From: Paracoccaceae bacterium
GTDB taxonomy: Bacteria; Pseudomonadota; Alphaproteobacteria; Rhodobacterales; Rhodobacteraceae
Assembly (NCBI GenBank): GCA_002402045.2
Contig: NVUX02000006.1
Location: forward strand, 1-49,094
Reading direction: 5' to 3'
Length of the DNA stretch: 49,094 bases
Program-made: the position numbers and the translations under genes
The notes under the pieces: generated by a model
Seen by the model: only the letters and a program-made list of their open reading frames with translations
What the model was told of the DNA's origin: nothing
Databases searched by the model: none
Shown here: positions 9,169-17,441 of the stretch, in pieces
How positions within the stretch are numbered: position 1 is the stretch's first letter
Layout of the letters: the number at the start of each line of letters is the position of its first letter

Positions 9169-10755
9169 TTATTGGGTGTCCTCAGGTTGGGGTGTAGCAC
9201 CGGCGTCTATAAATTCGAATGAAGCAAAGCGGGGAAGCTTTGGCTCATAGCTTTTCAGTAAATCAATAATGGGGTCCACCATATCAATGCGCGTTGCGTA
9301 TATCGTCACCCGCGGGCTAAGGAATGTTGCGGGCACATGCAGGTCTAAATATGCGGTTGGAATCCAGCCCGGGCCTAGGCTGCCCTTGAACCACGAGTCA
9401 TACCCCATCGCCATGCCCACATCTTCGTCAATCGCCATCTGGTTTGGCCAGCCCCTTGGTGCCCGCTCACGGCGGGATTTAAGGGCCGCGGGCGAAGCCA
9501 GGCCATATAGATCAATAATTCGATTATTATTTTGAAATGACACAAGACCGATATCATTGACCATGATGGCGCCGCCTTCAAAGCTGCGCGCAAGTTCGGC
9601 CATTTGCCATTGTTGGTTATAAATATTGGCCGGACCATGGACCGCCCAAACGACCGCAAAACCAATGTAATGAGCCACACCAAATGTCATGGCTGCAAGG
9701 CTTGCCACTTTGCCATAGAGCGCGGTGCGCCCTGTCGCGGCAACAAACGGCGCGAATACAACCAGCGCAGCCATAACCAAAAAAGTCAGTGCATATATTT
9801 CGTATCTGTTGGCCCATCCATACTTGCCTAAAAAGGCGTGGCCCAGCACCATCCCCCCCGTAACAAGCGCCAAAACCTTGTGTTTTGGGGCAAGTTTAAA
9901 CCGGGGCATGGTGGCGGCCAGAAGGAAGGCCAGCCCAACGACAACAAAAAGAAGAGCGAAGAGCGGTGCTCCGTAAGGGCCAAAATTATGCCCTAGCACT
10001 GCCCATAATGCACTCTCATCCGTCCCCACAATCTCAGATTTTGCTATGACCGAGTTTGGCAGAAAGGAAAGCCCGAGCGATTTTAGCCATAGCCCAAATG
10101 CAATGACGGGGAGCAGCGCCCCTAGCGCCAAACCAATGCCCGCAAACCTGTGCCCACGCCAAAACACCACCACACTTAACAATAGGGACAGCCCTAATCC
10201 CTCAAAGCGCAAGAGCGGCCCTAATAAAACAGCGGCTATGAGCAAGCCATTCAGCCGCCCGGTTTTTTGCCAGCGCATTAACCCCAATAACGCCATCAAA
10301 ACCGTATCCACATGGAGCATATGCTCCATACCCAGCAAAGCTAACCCTTGAAAATTAAGGGCGACGGGCAAAAATATAGCAATCGAAATACTGAGGCCCC
10401 GCGCCTTACCCAGCCCGCTTTCCACAATGATTTTGGCCATGAGAACCAGAGCAATAACCAGCGCAAAAACATTCAGTACCAGCGGCATAAAACCATGGAA
10501 CCAAGTGCCTGAAAACGGCACGAGCAATACGGGGTAAATGATCGAGCTATCCGCCGAGGCGAATTCATTCGGGTTTATCCCATATCCACCCGCCGCAATT
10601 TGCTCGGCCATAGACAGGTGGATATACGTGTCATCCAGCGAGTAGACAAACGCGCCATCCGTCAGCCAAAATCCAGCCGCAAACAACGCGGCAAAAAAAC
10701 CGAGCCCGAACAGGAGCGCAATGCCGGCCAAGCGGTTTTCGGTGAGCGGGTTCAT
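9169..10755 (-). CDS. Polytopic membrane protein, GT-C glycosyltransferase-like
   Basis: 528 residues with about 10-12 hydrophobic segments over residues 10-390 and a soluble C-terminal part of about 130 residues. The first periplasmic loop holds [15 protein letters not shown], an acidic DD motif like that of GT-C lipid-sugar glycosyltransferases, followed by GGYGINPNE. The C-terminal domain ([15 protein letters not shown]...[10 protein letters not shown]) is also typical of such proteins. It lies between pccA and mcm, one base from the mcm ATG, so it is co-transcribed with propionate genes although no metabolic link is obvious. The enzyme activity is inferred and the acceptor is unknown. Confidence 0.65.
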   Translation of the reverse strand: MNPLTENRLAGIALLFGLGFFAALFAAGFWLTDGAFVYSLDDTYIHLSMAEQIAAGGYGINPNEFASADSSIIYPVLLVPFSGTWFHGFMPLVLNVFALVIALVLMAKIIVESGLGKARGLSISIAIFLPVALNFQGLALLGMEHMLHVDTVLMALLGLMRWQKTGRLNGLLIAAVLLGPLLRFEGLGLSLLLSVVVFWRGHRFAGIGLALGALLPVIAFGLWLKSLGLSFLPNSVIAKSEIVGTDESALWAVLGHNFGPYGAPLFALLFVVVGLAFLLAATMPRFKLAPKHKVLALVTGGMVLGHAFLGKYGWANRYEIYALTFLVMAALVVFAPFVAATGRTALYGKVASLAAMTFGVAHYIGFAVVWAVHGPANIYNQQWQMAELARSFEGGAIMVNDIGLVSFQNNNRIIDLYGLASPAALKSRRERAPRGWPNQMAIDEDVGMAMGYDSWFKGSLGPGWIPTAYLDLHVPATFLSPRVTIYATRIDMVDPIIDLLKSYEPKLPRFASFEFIDAGATPQPEDTQ

Positions 10756-10786
10756 GTAAGGTTAAACTCCCTTGGGGATTCAGTTT

Positions 10787-12778
10787 TCACTCAAATTCCA
10801 TAATAACTTCATCCACCGCAAGGCTATCGCCCGCTGCGGCGTGGATTTTACTAACCACCGATTTTTTCTCGGCCCGCAACACGTTTTCCATTTTCATGGC
10901 TTCCACAGTGCACAGCGCCTGGCCTTCCTGCACCTCGTCGCCGACTTCAACATTCAGCTTAACCACCAGCCCCGGCATGGGGCAAAGGAGCAGATTTGAG
11001 GTATCCGGCGCGACTTTTTCAAGCATGTATTTTGAGAGCTCAAAGAGGCGCGGGGTGCGGATGATAACATTTAGGTCAGCACCGCGGTGGCGCATACGAT
11101 AGCCGCCCGGAATAGGCTGCACCTTGGCAATAACCACTTCGCCAGATATTTCCAGCTCGGCCAACCCGTCTCCTGGTTGCCAATCAGAGGCCACACGCAG
11201 GCTGGTACCATCCGCGAATTTAACAGTTGATCCCGCCTTATCCGCCTCAATTTTCAGCTCAAAATCTTCACCTTGCAGCGAGATAACAAAGTCTTCACCA
11301 ACCATGCGCTCGTGATTATCAAGCCGCCCGCTAATTTGGGCCGCACGAATTTCAGAAACCCGCATCATCGCCGAAGCCCCCGCCGCCAGCTGCTTCAAAA
11401 CCAGCTCGGGCAGCGTTGCGCCCTCAAAGCCATCCGGGTATTCTTCGGCAATAAACGCCGTAGAAATGTCACCTAATATAAAGCGCGGGTGGTCCATCAC
11501 GGCGCTCAGGAAAGGCAGGTTATGGCCGATGCCTTCAACCTCGAATTCATCCAGCGCTTGGCGCATGCCGCGAATGGCCCCGGCCCTATCGGGCGCCCAT
11601 GTGCAGAGCTTTGCGATCATCGGGTCATAATACATGCTGATCTCGCCGCCCTCAAAAACGCCGGTATCATTGCGCACCGCACCCTCAATTTCAGCGGGCG
11701 GGCGATAGCGGGTTAGCCGGCCAATGGAGGGCAGAAAATTTCGATACGGGTCTTCAGCGTAAAGCCGGCTTTCAATGGCCCAGCCATCAATGCCGATGTC
11801 ATCCTGCGTCATCGACAGCTTTTCGCCGTAAGCCACGCGGATCATCTGCTCCACGAGGTCAATATCGGTGATCAGCTCCGTCACCGGATGCTCTACCTGT
11901 AGGCGGGTGTTCATCTCAAGAAAATAGAAATTTTGTTCTTTGTCGACGATAAATTCGACCGTGCCCGCACTGGAGTAATCTACCGCTTTAGCCAATGCCA
12001 CCGATTCCGCACCCATTTTGGCGCGGGTTTCTGGCGTAAGGAATGGGCTTGGGGCCTCTTCAATCACCTTTTGCTGGCGGCGCTGAATTGAGCATTCGCG
12101 CTCATTCAGGTAAAGGCAGTTGCCGTGTTTGTCGCCGAGCACCTGAATTTCAATATGCCGTGGCTGGGTGATGAATTTCTCGATGAAAATCCGGTCATCG
12201 CCAAAACTCGCCGCCGCTTCGTTTTTAGAGCTCTGGAAGCCCTCTCGGGCCTCTTCATCATTCCAGGCAATGCGCATGCCTTTTCCGCCGCCGCCTGCAG
12301 AGGCCTTAATCATCACCGGATAGCCAACCAGATTGGAAATTTTTACAGCTTCCTCGGCGTCCTCAATAAGGCCCATATGGCCCGGAACCGTCGTAACGCC
12401 AGCTGCCTCAGCCAGTTTCTTTGAGGTGATCTTATCTCCCATCGCCTTAATAGCGCCAACAGGTGGCCCGATAAAAGCCACGCCAGCGGCTTCTAGAGCC
12501 TCAGCAAAAAGCGGGTTTTCACTCAGGAAACCATAGCCCGGATGCACCGCCTCTGCGCCCGTTTCCTTAATCGCCGCCATGATTTTATCAATCACAATAT
12601 AGCTCTCAGCCGCAGGGGGTGGGCCGATATTCACGGCTTCATCAGCCATGCGCACATGCAGCGCATTACGGTCAGCGTCAGAATACACTGCTACCGTTTT
12701 TATCCCCATTTTTTTAGCGGTTTTAATAACACGGCAGGCAATTTCCCCGCGATTGGCGATCAGAATTTTCTCAAACAT
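10787..12778 (-). CDS. pccA: Propionyl-CoA carboxylase alpha subunit (biotin carboxylase/biotin carrier)
   Basis: 663 residues. The biotin carboxylase domain runs from residue 1 to about 450: MFEKILIANRGEIACRV, the glycine-rich ATP loop KASAGGGGKGMR, and EMNTRLQVEHPVTE. A middle BT region and a biotinyl domain follow, with EAMKMEN and biotin-accepting Lys629 near the end. It carboxylates biotin with bicarbonate and ATP for PccB. An upstream in-frame ATG adds seven residues (MPRGNCL); the internal ATG is preferred because family members start MFEKILIANRGEIA and AAGGGG-like purines lie upstream. Confidence 0.96.
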   Translation of the reverse strand: MFEKILIANRGEIACRVIKTAKKMGIKTVAVYSDADRNALHVRMADEAVNIGPPPAAESYIVIDKIMAAIKETGAEAVHPGYGFLSENPLFAEALEAAGVAFIGPPVGAIKAMGDKITSKKLAEAAGVTTVPGHMGLIEDAEEAVKISNLVGYPVMIKASAGGGGKGMRIAWNDEEAREGFQSSKNEAAASFGDDRIFIEKFITQPRHIEIQVLGDKHGNCLYLNERECSIQRRQQKVIEEAPSPFLTPETRAKMGAESVALAKAVDYSSAGTVEFIVDKEQNFYFLEMNTRLQVEHPVTELITDIDLVEQMIRVAYGEKLSMTQDDIGIDGWAIESRLYAEDPYRNFLPSIGRLTRYRPPAEIEGAVRNDTGVFEGGEISMYYDPMIAKLCTWAPDRAGAIRGMRQALDEFEVEGIGHNLPFLSAVMDHPRFILGDISTAFIAEEYPDGFEGATLPELVLKQLAAGASAMMRVSEIRAAQISGRLDNHERMVGEDFVISLQGEDFELKIEADKAGSTVKFADGTSLRVASDWQPGDGLAELEISGEVVIAKVQPIPGGYRMRHRGADLNVIIRTPRLFELSKYMLEKVAPDTSNLLLCPMPGLVVKLNVEVGDEVQEGQALCTVEAMKMENVLRAEKKSVVSKIHAAAGDSLAVDEVIMEFE

Positions 12779-12801
12779 CAGGCAATTTCCCCTTGGCATA
12801 C

Positions 12802-12834
12802 AAAAAGAGGCTGCCCGCTAATGCAGGCAACCTC
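12802..12834 (-). terminator. Terminator after the small lipoprotein gene
   Basis: Read on the minus strand, GAGGTTGCC (12834-12826) pairs with GGCAGCCTC (12815-12807) with one G-T pair, followed by five T (12806-12802). It lies between the lipoprotein gene and pccA, 24 bases before the pccA start. pccA may therefore need readthrough or its own promoter. Confidence 0.8.
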
Positions 12835-12865
12835 ATCAAATTTTAAGCGCGTTAAGGCGCGTAGT

Positions 12866-13057
12866 TTAGCAGGTGTTGGTTTGGTGGCACACCGCGCCGG
12901 CAGCACCGCCGATAAGCGCGCCAGTTGCCATATTGCCACCGGTTGCGCTCGCAACGCCAGCGCCCAAAAGCGCGCCCATGCCGGCACTTTCACCAACAGT
13001 ATTACAGCCTGCAAGCGTAAAGCCTGCCAAAATAAGAACAGCAATTTTTTTCCGCAT
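12866..13057 (-). CDS. Small glycine-zipper lipoprotein
   Basis: 63 residues. A charged start MRKK, a hydrophobic stretch and a lipobox LAGC with Cys18 indicate an outer- or inner-membrane lipoprotein. The mature part is almost wholly small residues (GAGVASATGGNMATGALIGG) arranged as a glycine zipper, as in Rz/OsmB-like proteins, and ends with the two Cys of CHQTNTC. GGAG lies eight bases upstream of the ATG. It is followed by a terminator. It sits in the propionate operon with no known link to it. Confidence 0.85.
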   Translation of the reverse strand: MRKKIAVLILAGFTLAGCNTVGESAGMGALLGAGVASATGGNMATGALIGGAAGAVCHQTNTC

Positions 13058-13166
13058 AATTTTTCTCCAATTAGTTTGCGAGCGTAGCTTGCGCCGATAA
13101 GCCGTTGCGATCCAGCATTTTTTTCAAATGCTGGCTGCGCGTTGGCGGATATTAGCGCATTTCGCT

Positions 13167-13541
13167 TCACGGTGCGCCGCCTTCAAACAATTCAGGAAAA
13201 CTGCGCCGCGCACGGTTTACGTCAATTTTCAGCATGGCCTCATATGAAGCATCATCAAACGGGTCGGTCGCGGGAATGACCTCACGCTCCCACAGCCAGC
13301 CAATGCGGCCGGCATCAAGGTTGCCGCGCTCAAAAGGCTGGTCGCCAAAATGCGCCCAAAGGCTGCCGAGAAACACCGTATCCGCCTTTTTATCAATGGC
13401 ACGGCGGTCTTGAAAGCGCTCGCGGGCTTTCAGCGGCGTAATCCCCTTTGGGGAGGCCCGTCGCAGGGTGAATTGCAGGTCTGAGCTCGGCAAGCGGCCC
13501 GGAAAACCGCGATGTTTAAGCATATAGGGAAGATTAGCCAT
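13167..13541 (-). CDS. Conserved-looking hypothetical protein
   Basis: 124 residues, soluble, basic at the N-terminus (MANLPYMLKHRGFPGRLPSSD) and Trp/Asp-rich at the C-terminus (GRIGWLWEREVIPATDPFDDASYEAML). I do not recognise the family. It begins 22 bases after the upstream membrane-protein gene and has AAGGAG-like purines before the ATG, so it is very probably part of the pcc operon. No catalytic motif is evident. Confidence 0.7.
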   Translation of the reverse strand: MANLPYMLKHRGFPGRLPSSDLQFTLRRASPKGITPLKARERFQDRRAIDKKADTVFLGSLWAHFGDQPFERGNLDAGRIGWLWEREVIPATDPFDDASYEAMLKIDVNRARRSFPELFEGGAP

Positions 13542-13563
13542 TAGGCGCTCCTTAGTCGGGGCG

Positions 13564-13809
13564 TTAATCGTCGTCCCCGAGATGCATCACGGCTATCGCC
13601 GCTGAAACCCCGCCAAAGGTGAGGCAGGTTTGAAAAAACAAAATGAAGGTCGCAATACCGCTGCTGTCGCGGGCCAGCATATCGCCCACCCCCAGAAAAT
13701 TGCTCCAGATAATCGCCAGCACAAACACCGCGCCAATGGCGATGCCGTTGGCGATATGGAAGAGCAAAAAGCGCACCAGTTTGGGCGGGTCCGGAAGTTT
13801 CATCGGCAT
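13564..13809 (-). CDS. Small two-helix membrane protein
   Basis: 81 residues. Two hydrophobic segments (about 21-38, LFHIANGIAIGAVFVLAI, and about 53-72, TFILFFQTCLTFGGVSAAI) are joined by a polar loop. The C-terminus HLGDDD is acidic. An alternative start two codons later (MKLPDPP) is possible. It is located between pccB and the 124-residue gene in the same direction. The function is unknown. Confidence 0.75.
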   Translation of the reverse strand: MPMKLPDPPKLVRFLLFHIANGIAIGAVFVLAIIWSNFLGVGDMLARDSSGIATFILFFQTCLTFGGVSAAIAVMHLGDDD

Positions 13810-13889
13810 GGCCTTTATTAAGGCCCCTAAGATACGCCATTTTTGCGCCGCTGCAAGCGGGCTTGATTGTCGCAGACATATGCGGCCTC

Positions 13890-15422
13890 CTACAGCGGAA
13901 TGTTATCGTGTTTTTTCCACGGATTGGTCAGTTTTTTGTTGCGAAGGCTGGCAAAAGCCCGGGCCACCCGCTTGCGGGTGTTGCGGGGCATAATCACCTC
14001 GTCAATAAACCCACGCTCGGCGGCCTTAAACGGGCTGGCGAAGTTGGCCTCATAGTCAGCCGTGTGGGCAGCAATTTTCTCTGGGTCGGCACGGTCGGCA
14101 CGGTGGATAATTTCCACAGCGCCGGCGGCCCCCATCACGGCGATCTGCGCACTGGGCCACGCATAGTTGAAATCGCCGCGTAGGTGCTTGGAGGCCATTA
14201 CATCATAAGCGCCCCCATAAGCTTTGCGGGTGATCACAGTCACCTTTGGCACCGTGGCCTCACCATAAGCAAACAAAAGCTTGGCGCCGTGCTTAATAAC
14301 GCCGCCATATTCTTGTGACGTGCCCGGCAAAAAGCCCGGGACATCCACAAAGGTAAGGATCGGGATCTCGAAGGCATCGCAAAAACGCACAAACCGGGCG
14401 GCTTTACGGCTTGAGTCAATATCAAGACAGCCTGCCAGCACGAGCGGCTGGTTGGCAACCACACCCACGGTTTGGCCTTCTAGTCGAATGAAACCCGTCA
14501 GGATATTCTTGGCAAAATCTTCCTGAATTTGGAAAAAATCGCCCTCGTCAGCGGTTTTCTTGATAAGCTCGCGCATATCATAGGGGGTATTCGGGTTATC
14601 CGGTATCAGGGTATCAAGGCTCGGCTCCACCCTGTCATGCGCATCAAAGAAAGGCCGCACGGGGGGCTTTTCACGGTTGTTCAGCGGCAGAAAATCGATC
14701 AGTCGGCGCACTTCAATCAGCGCCTCAAGGTCGTTATCATACGCGCCATCAGCGACAGACGATTTGCTGGTGTGGGTTTTCGCCCCGCCCAGCTCCTCTG
14801 CCGTCACCACCTCGTTGGTTACCGTTTTCACTACCTCAGGGCCGGTGACAAACATATAGGAGCTATCACGCACCATAAAAATAAAGTCGGTGATTGCGGG
14901 AGAATAAACCGCCCCGCCCGCACACGGCCCCATAATCACACTGATCTGCGGGATAACCCCACTGGCCTCAATGTTTTTCTGAAACACATCGGCATAGCCG
15001 CCAAGGGCATCTACGCCTTCTTGAATGCGCGCCCCGCCTGAATCATTTAATCCAATCAGCGGCGCGCCGTTTTTCATCGCCATATCGGCGACCTTAACTA
15101 TTTTCTGCGCATGGGTTGCGGAAAGCGAGCCGCCAAGCACCGTGAAATCTTGGCTAAATACATAGATCATGCGGCCATTAACCGTGCCCCAGCCCGTAAC
15201 CACACCATCACCGGGGTATTTCTGTTTTTCCATGCCAAAATCAGTGCACCGATGGGCGACAAACATATCAAACTCTTCAAAGCTGCCCGGATCCAGCAGC
15301 ACTTCCAGCCGCTCCCGCGCAGTAAGCTTGCCTTTGCTATGCTGCACATCTATCCGCCGCTGGCCGCCACCAAGGCTCGCCTGCTCACGGCGGGTTTCAA
15401 GCTGTTCAAGAATAGATTGCAT
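13890..15422 (-). CDS. pccB: Propionyl-CoA carboxylase beta subunit (carboxyltransferase)
   Basis: 510 residues, the expected length. Two crotonase-like halves carry the oxyanion-hole regions [17 protein letters not shown] and [15 protein letters not shown], then [17 protein letters not shown] and [12 protein letters not shown]. It transfers carboxyl from PccA-biotin to propionyl-CoA, making methylmalonyl-CoA. The open frame extends 165 bases further upstream, but [13 protein letters not shown] is the family start and has GGGGAGG seven bases before it. Three TTTGCAAA boxes lie 71-118 bases upstream. It is the first gene of the propionate operon. Confidence 0.96.
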   Translation of the reverse strand: MQSILEQLETRREQASLGGGQRRIDVQHSKGKLTARERLEVLLDPGSFEEFDMFVAHRCTDFGMEKQKYPGDGVVTGWGTVNGRMIYVFSQDFTVLGGSLSATHAQKIVKVADMAMKNGAPLIGLNDSGGARIQEGVDALGGYADVFQKNIEASGVIPQISVIMGPCAGGAVYSPAITDFIFMVRDSSYMFVTGPEVVKTVTNEVVTAEELGGAKTHTSKSSVADGAYDNDLEALIEVRRLIDFLPLNNREKPPVRPFFDAHDRVEPSLDTLIPDNPNTPYDMRELIKKTADEGDFFQIQEDFAKNILTGFIRLEGQTVGVVANQPLVLAGCLDIDSSRKAARFVRFCDAFEIPILTFVDVPGFLPGTSQEYGGVIKHGAKLLFAYGEATVPKVTVITRKAYGGAYDVMASKHLRGDFNYAWPSAQIAVMGAAGAVEIIHRADRADPEKIAAHTADYEANFASPFKAAERGFIDEVIMPRNTRKRVARAFASLRNKKLTNPWKKHDNIPL

Positions 15423-15492
15423 TTCGGCCTCCCCAAGGTTTGCCAGCCAGCATAGTGGGAATGGCGGCGCGGGGGAAGGCCAAGATGGCATA

Positions 15493-15540
15493 TTTGCAAA
15501 TTTGTTTGCAAAGCCGCGCCGATGTCTGCGAATTTGCAAA
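15493..15540. promoter_or_regulatory. PccR-type operator: three TTTGCAAA boxes
   Basis: TTTGCAAA occurs at 15493-15500, 15505-15512 and 15533-15540. The first two are spaced by exactly four bases, giving TTTGCAAA-N4-TTTGCAAA, which as I recall is the motif reported for PccR at pccB promoters in Rhodobacterales. The third is preceded by TCTGCGAA, a degenerate copy. The region is shared by pccB (minus) and the TetR gene (plus), so one regulator could affect both. Confidence 0.85.
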
Positions 15541-15572
15541 CCCTCTTCCTTTTTACAGACATAGCTCCTATA

Positions 15573-15587
15573 TTGAACCTCGTTCAA
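15573..15587. promoter_or_regulatory. TetR-type palindromic operator (TTGAAC-N3-GTTCAA) at its own gene
   Basis: Perfect 6-base arms TTGAAC (15573-15578) and GTTCAA (15582-15587) lie directly before the ribosome site and overlap a possible -10 box TATATT (15569-15574) of the TetR gene. Three related palindromes precede the pspA-like gene, which supports autoregulation by this TetR. Confidence 0.75.
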
Positions 15588-15598
15588 ATGGAGGCCCT

Positions 15599-16192
15599 AT
15601 GCCAAGCAAAACAGAGACTCGCCGAGAAAACCTTCGCCAACGGCTCATTGAGCTTGGCGAGGCTGTAATCACTGAACAAGGCCTGCCAGCCCTTAAAGCG
15701 CGAAGCCTCGCTGTTGAGGCGGGCTGCTCTGTGGGGGCTATATATAATGTGTTTCCCGATCTGCACCATTTGGCGCTGGCCATTAATGGCCGGACCTTTA
15801 AGCGGCTGGGCGAACAAGTGGCCGGGGCCGTTTCCGCGCTAACAGACACGCCTGCCTGCGAACGACTGGTGGCGATGGGGCTGGCTTACCTTGATTTTGC
15901 GAGCGAAAACACGGCCGCATGGACCGCGCTATTTGAAATTGACATGGCGGTGGGGGAAGAAATTCCTCATTGGTATATGGCAGCGCTGGAGGTGTTGTTT
16001 GACCATATACGCCGCCCTGTTGCCGAGCTTCGGCCCGATTTGAGCCCGGAAGATGTCGAATTTCTAGTGCGGGGCCTGTTCTCCTCCGTCCACGGCATTG
16101 TTTGGCTCGGGCTGCAAAAACGAATATCGGCGGTGCCAAGACATGAGATTTCGCGCATGATCACCCTTATTTTATCCGAAATTGGTGAATAA
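15599..16192 (+). CDS. TetR/AcrR-family transcriptional regulator
   Basis: 197 residues. An N-terminal helix-turn-helix (about 8-55) has the pattern LIELGEAVITEQGLPALKARSLAVEAGCSVGAIYNVFPD split over three helices. The C-terminal ligand domain (about 75-190) resembles WHG-type TetR domains (EIPHWYMAALEVLFDHI, FSSVHGIVWLGL). The ATG with GGAGG five bases upstream is preferred over the longer open frame. It is divergent from pccB and 95 bases upstream of the pspA-like gene, and TGAAC-N3-GTTCA palindromes are found at both promoters. It probably represses itself and the PspA-YiaA genes; the ligand is unknown. Confidence 0.9.
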   Translation: MPSKTETRRENLRQRLIELGEAVITEQGLPALKARSLAVEAGCSVGAIYNVFPDLHHLALAINGRTFKRLGEQVAGAVSALTDTPACERLVAMGLAYLDFASENTAAWTALFEIDMAVGEEIPHWYMAALEVLFDHIRRPVAELRPDLSPEDVEFLVRGLFSSVHGIVWLGLQKRISAVPRHEISRMITLILSEIGE

Positions 16193-16202
16193 CGTATTTT
16201 TT

Positions 16203-16272
16203 TGAACAAAGTTCACAGATTTACTTGAACATCGCTCATGGCACCCTATATCCTTAGTATGAACAAGGTTCA
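16203..16272. promoter_or_regulatory. Three TGAAC-N3-GTTCA palindromes before the pspA-like gene
   Basis: Sites are TGAAC-AAA-GTTCA (16203-16215), TGAAC-ATC-GCTCA (16226-16238, one mismatch) and TGAAC-AAG-GTTCA (16260-16272). Together with the copy at 15573-15587 they make four sites of one motif in 700 bases. They fill the space between the tetR stop and the pspA-like ribosome site, so repression by the TetR protein is likely. Confidence 0.8.
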
Positions 16273-16287
16273 CAAGCGGAGGATAAA

Positions 16288-16956
16288 ATGTTTAGCACCC
16301 TAAATACGCTACTAAAAGGCTCACAAGCACGTACCAATGACCGGATGCGCGACCATTTCGCGATTGACCTAATTGATCAAAAAATTCGCGAAGCTGATGG
16401 CTCGCTTAAAGCGGCCAAGACCACGCTGGCCAGCCTAATTTTGCGCCACCGCACTGAAGGCAAGCAAATCGAGGCGCTGGATAAACGGATCATTGATCTC
16501 ACCAGCCGCGCCAAGGCCGCGATAGAAGATGGCCGCGAAGACATGGCGACCGAGGCCGCGTGTGCCATTGCCCAAATGGAAAACGAAAGCACCCTGCGCT
16601 GTGGAACCGCCAATCGACTGGACACAAAAATAACCCGTCTGCGCCATTCGGTTGATACCGCGCATCGCCGGATTATTGACTTAAAGCAAAGCGCTGTAAC
16701 CGCCAAAGCCGTGCAGGCCGAGCAAAAAATGCAAGCGCGCCTAGCGCCGGGCATAGAAACCAGCTTTGAGGAAGCGGAAGAGCTGATCGCGCGGGTGATG
16801 AGCCGCGACGACCCCTTTGAGCATGGCGAAGTGCTGCGCGATATCAACGCGGACCTGAAGCATGAAAATATTGCTGACAAACTTGCCGGTGAGGGCTTTG
16901 GCCCCGCAATAAAATCAACGACAGCCGACGTATTGGCCCGCCTGAAATCAAACTAG
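16288..16956 (+). CDS. pspA: PspA/IM30-family protein
   Basis: 222 residues, typical of phage-shock protein A. It is almost entirely predicted coiled coil (residues about 20-165, rich in A/K/E/R with heptads: LIDQKIREADGSLKAAKTTL...). It opens with a short N-terminal amphipathic helix (MFSTLNTLLKGSQ), which in PspA contacts membranes. The segment EEAEELIARVMSRDDPFE resembles the conserved C-terminal helix. The family oligomerises on the inner membrane to counter leakage. No pspF, pspB or pspC is visible; instead a TetR regulator precedes it. GGAGG lies before the ATG, and a YiaA-like gene follows at 24 bases. Confidence 0.85.
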   Translation: MFSTLNTLLKGSQARTNDRMRDHFAIDLIDQKIREADGSLKAAKTTLASLILRHRTEGKQIEALDKRIIDLTSRAKAAIEDGREDMATEAACAIAQMENESTLRCGTANRLDTKITRLRHSVDTAHRRIIDLKQSAVTAKAVQAEQKMQARLAPGIETSFEEAEELIARVMSRDDPFEHGEVLRDINADLKHENIADKLAGEGFGPAIKSTTADVLARLKSN

Positions 16957-16980
16957 AAACAAAAAACGAGGACTAATCAA

Positions 16981-17253
16981 ATGAACACTTATAGCAACAA
17001 TACCATCTATATGCTCTTTAATGCCGGGGGCGTGGCCTTTGCCTATATTATGTTGGCGGGTTCAATCTACTACGCCCCGGTGGACTTTTCCACCAAAGGC
17101 TACTGGGCCATGGGCATCGGCCTGCTAACGCTTGCACTGGTAAATGTGGTTAAATACCGCTTGGAAGACCGTGCCTCGGGAGAGCGCATTGCCAAGCTGG
17201 AAGTTGCAAAAGCAGATAAGATTTTGGAGGAATATGTGGTTGAAAGGACTTAA
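16981..17253 (+). CDS. YiaA/YiaB-type two-helix inner-membrane protein
   Basis: 90 residues. Two hydrophobic helices (about 11-31 and 40-57) carry the signature STKGYWAMGIGLLTLALVNVVKY of the YiaAB two-helix domain, with the STKGYW turn between the helices. A charged C-terminal helix (RIAKLEVAKADKILEEYVVE) follows. It is co-directional with and close to the pspA-like gene and ends just before a terminator, so it is probably a partner of that protein in the membrane. Confidence 0.85.
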   Translation: MNTYSNNTIYMLFNAGGVAFAYIMLAGSIYYAPVDFSTKGYWAMGIGLLTLALVNVVKYRLEDRASGERIAKLEVAKADKILEEYVVERT

Positions 17254-17275
17254 CGACCAAACCCTTAACTATGAA

Positions 17276-17306
17276 AGCGAGCCGCGGTACCGGCTCGCTT
17301 TTGTTT
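17276..17306 (+). terminator. Terminator after the tetR-pspA-yiaA module
   Basis: AGCGAGCC (17276-17283) pairs with GGCTCGCT (17292-17299), followed by the T-rich TTTGTTT. It separates this module from the pccR promoter. Confidence 0.9.
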
Positions 17307-17386
17307 GCGGAATACGATTTATTCACCTAAGCTCAATACTTGAGCAACCACACCATCCCCCCGTTATCACAAAAGAATATCCATAA

Positions 17387-17441
17387 TTTGCGATTTCACA
17401 CCAGCACTTCCCAAATTCGCAATTTTTAGTATACTGCAAAA
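17387..17441 (+). promoter_or_regulatory. pccR promoter with TTGCGA inverted repeats; probably leaderless
   Basis: A clear -10 box TATACT (17430-17435) lies so close to the ATG at 17442 that transcription would begin at or next to the start codon. No ribosome site is present. Two sites with a TTGCGA core, TTTGCGAT (17387-17394) and the inverted ATTCGCAA (17415-17422), flank the -35 region. They resemble degenerate PccR boxes, so autoregulation is plausible. Confidence 0.6.

Noticed and set aside
13112-13134. CCAGCATTT/AAATGCTGG hairpin in the pcc operon
   Set aside because: It forms a good stem but has no T-run on the coding strand, and it lies inside an operon; not called a terminator.
12778-13170. 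130-residue minus-strand frame over the lipoprotein gene
   Set aside because: The glycine-zipper lipoprotein has the lipobox, ribosome site and terminator; the other frame has none.
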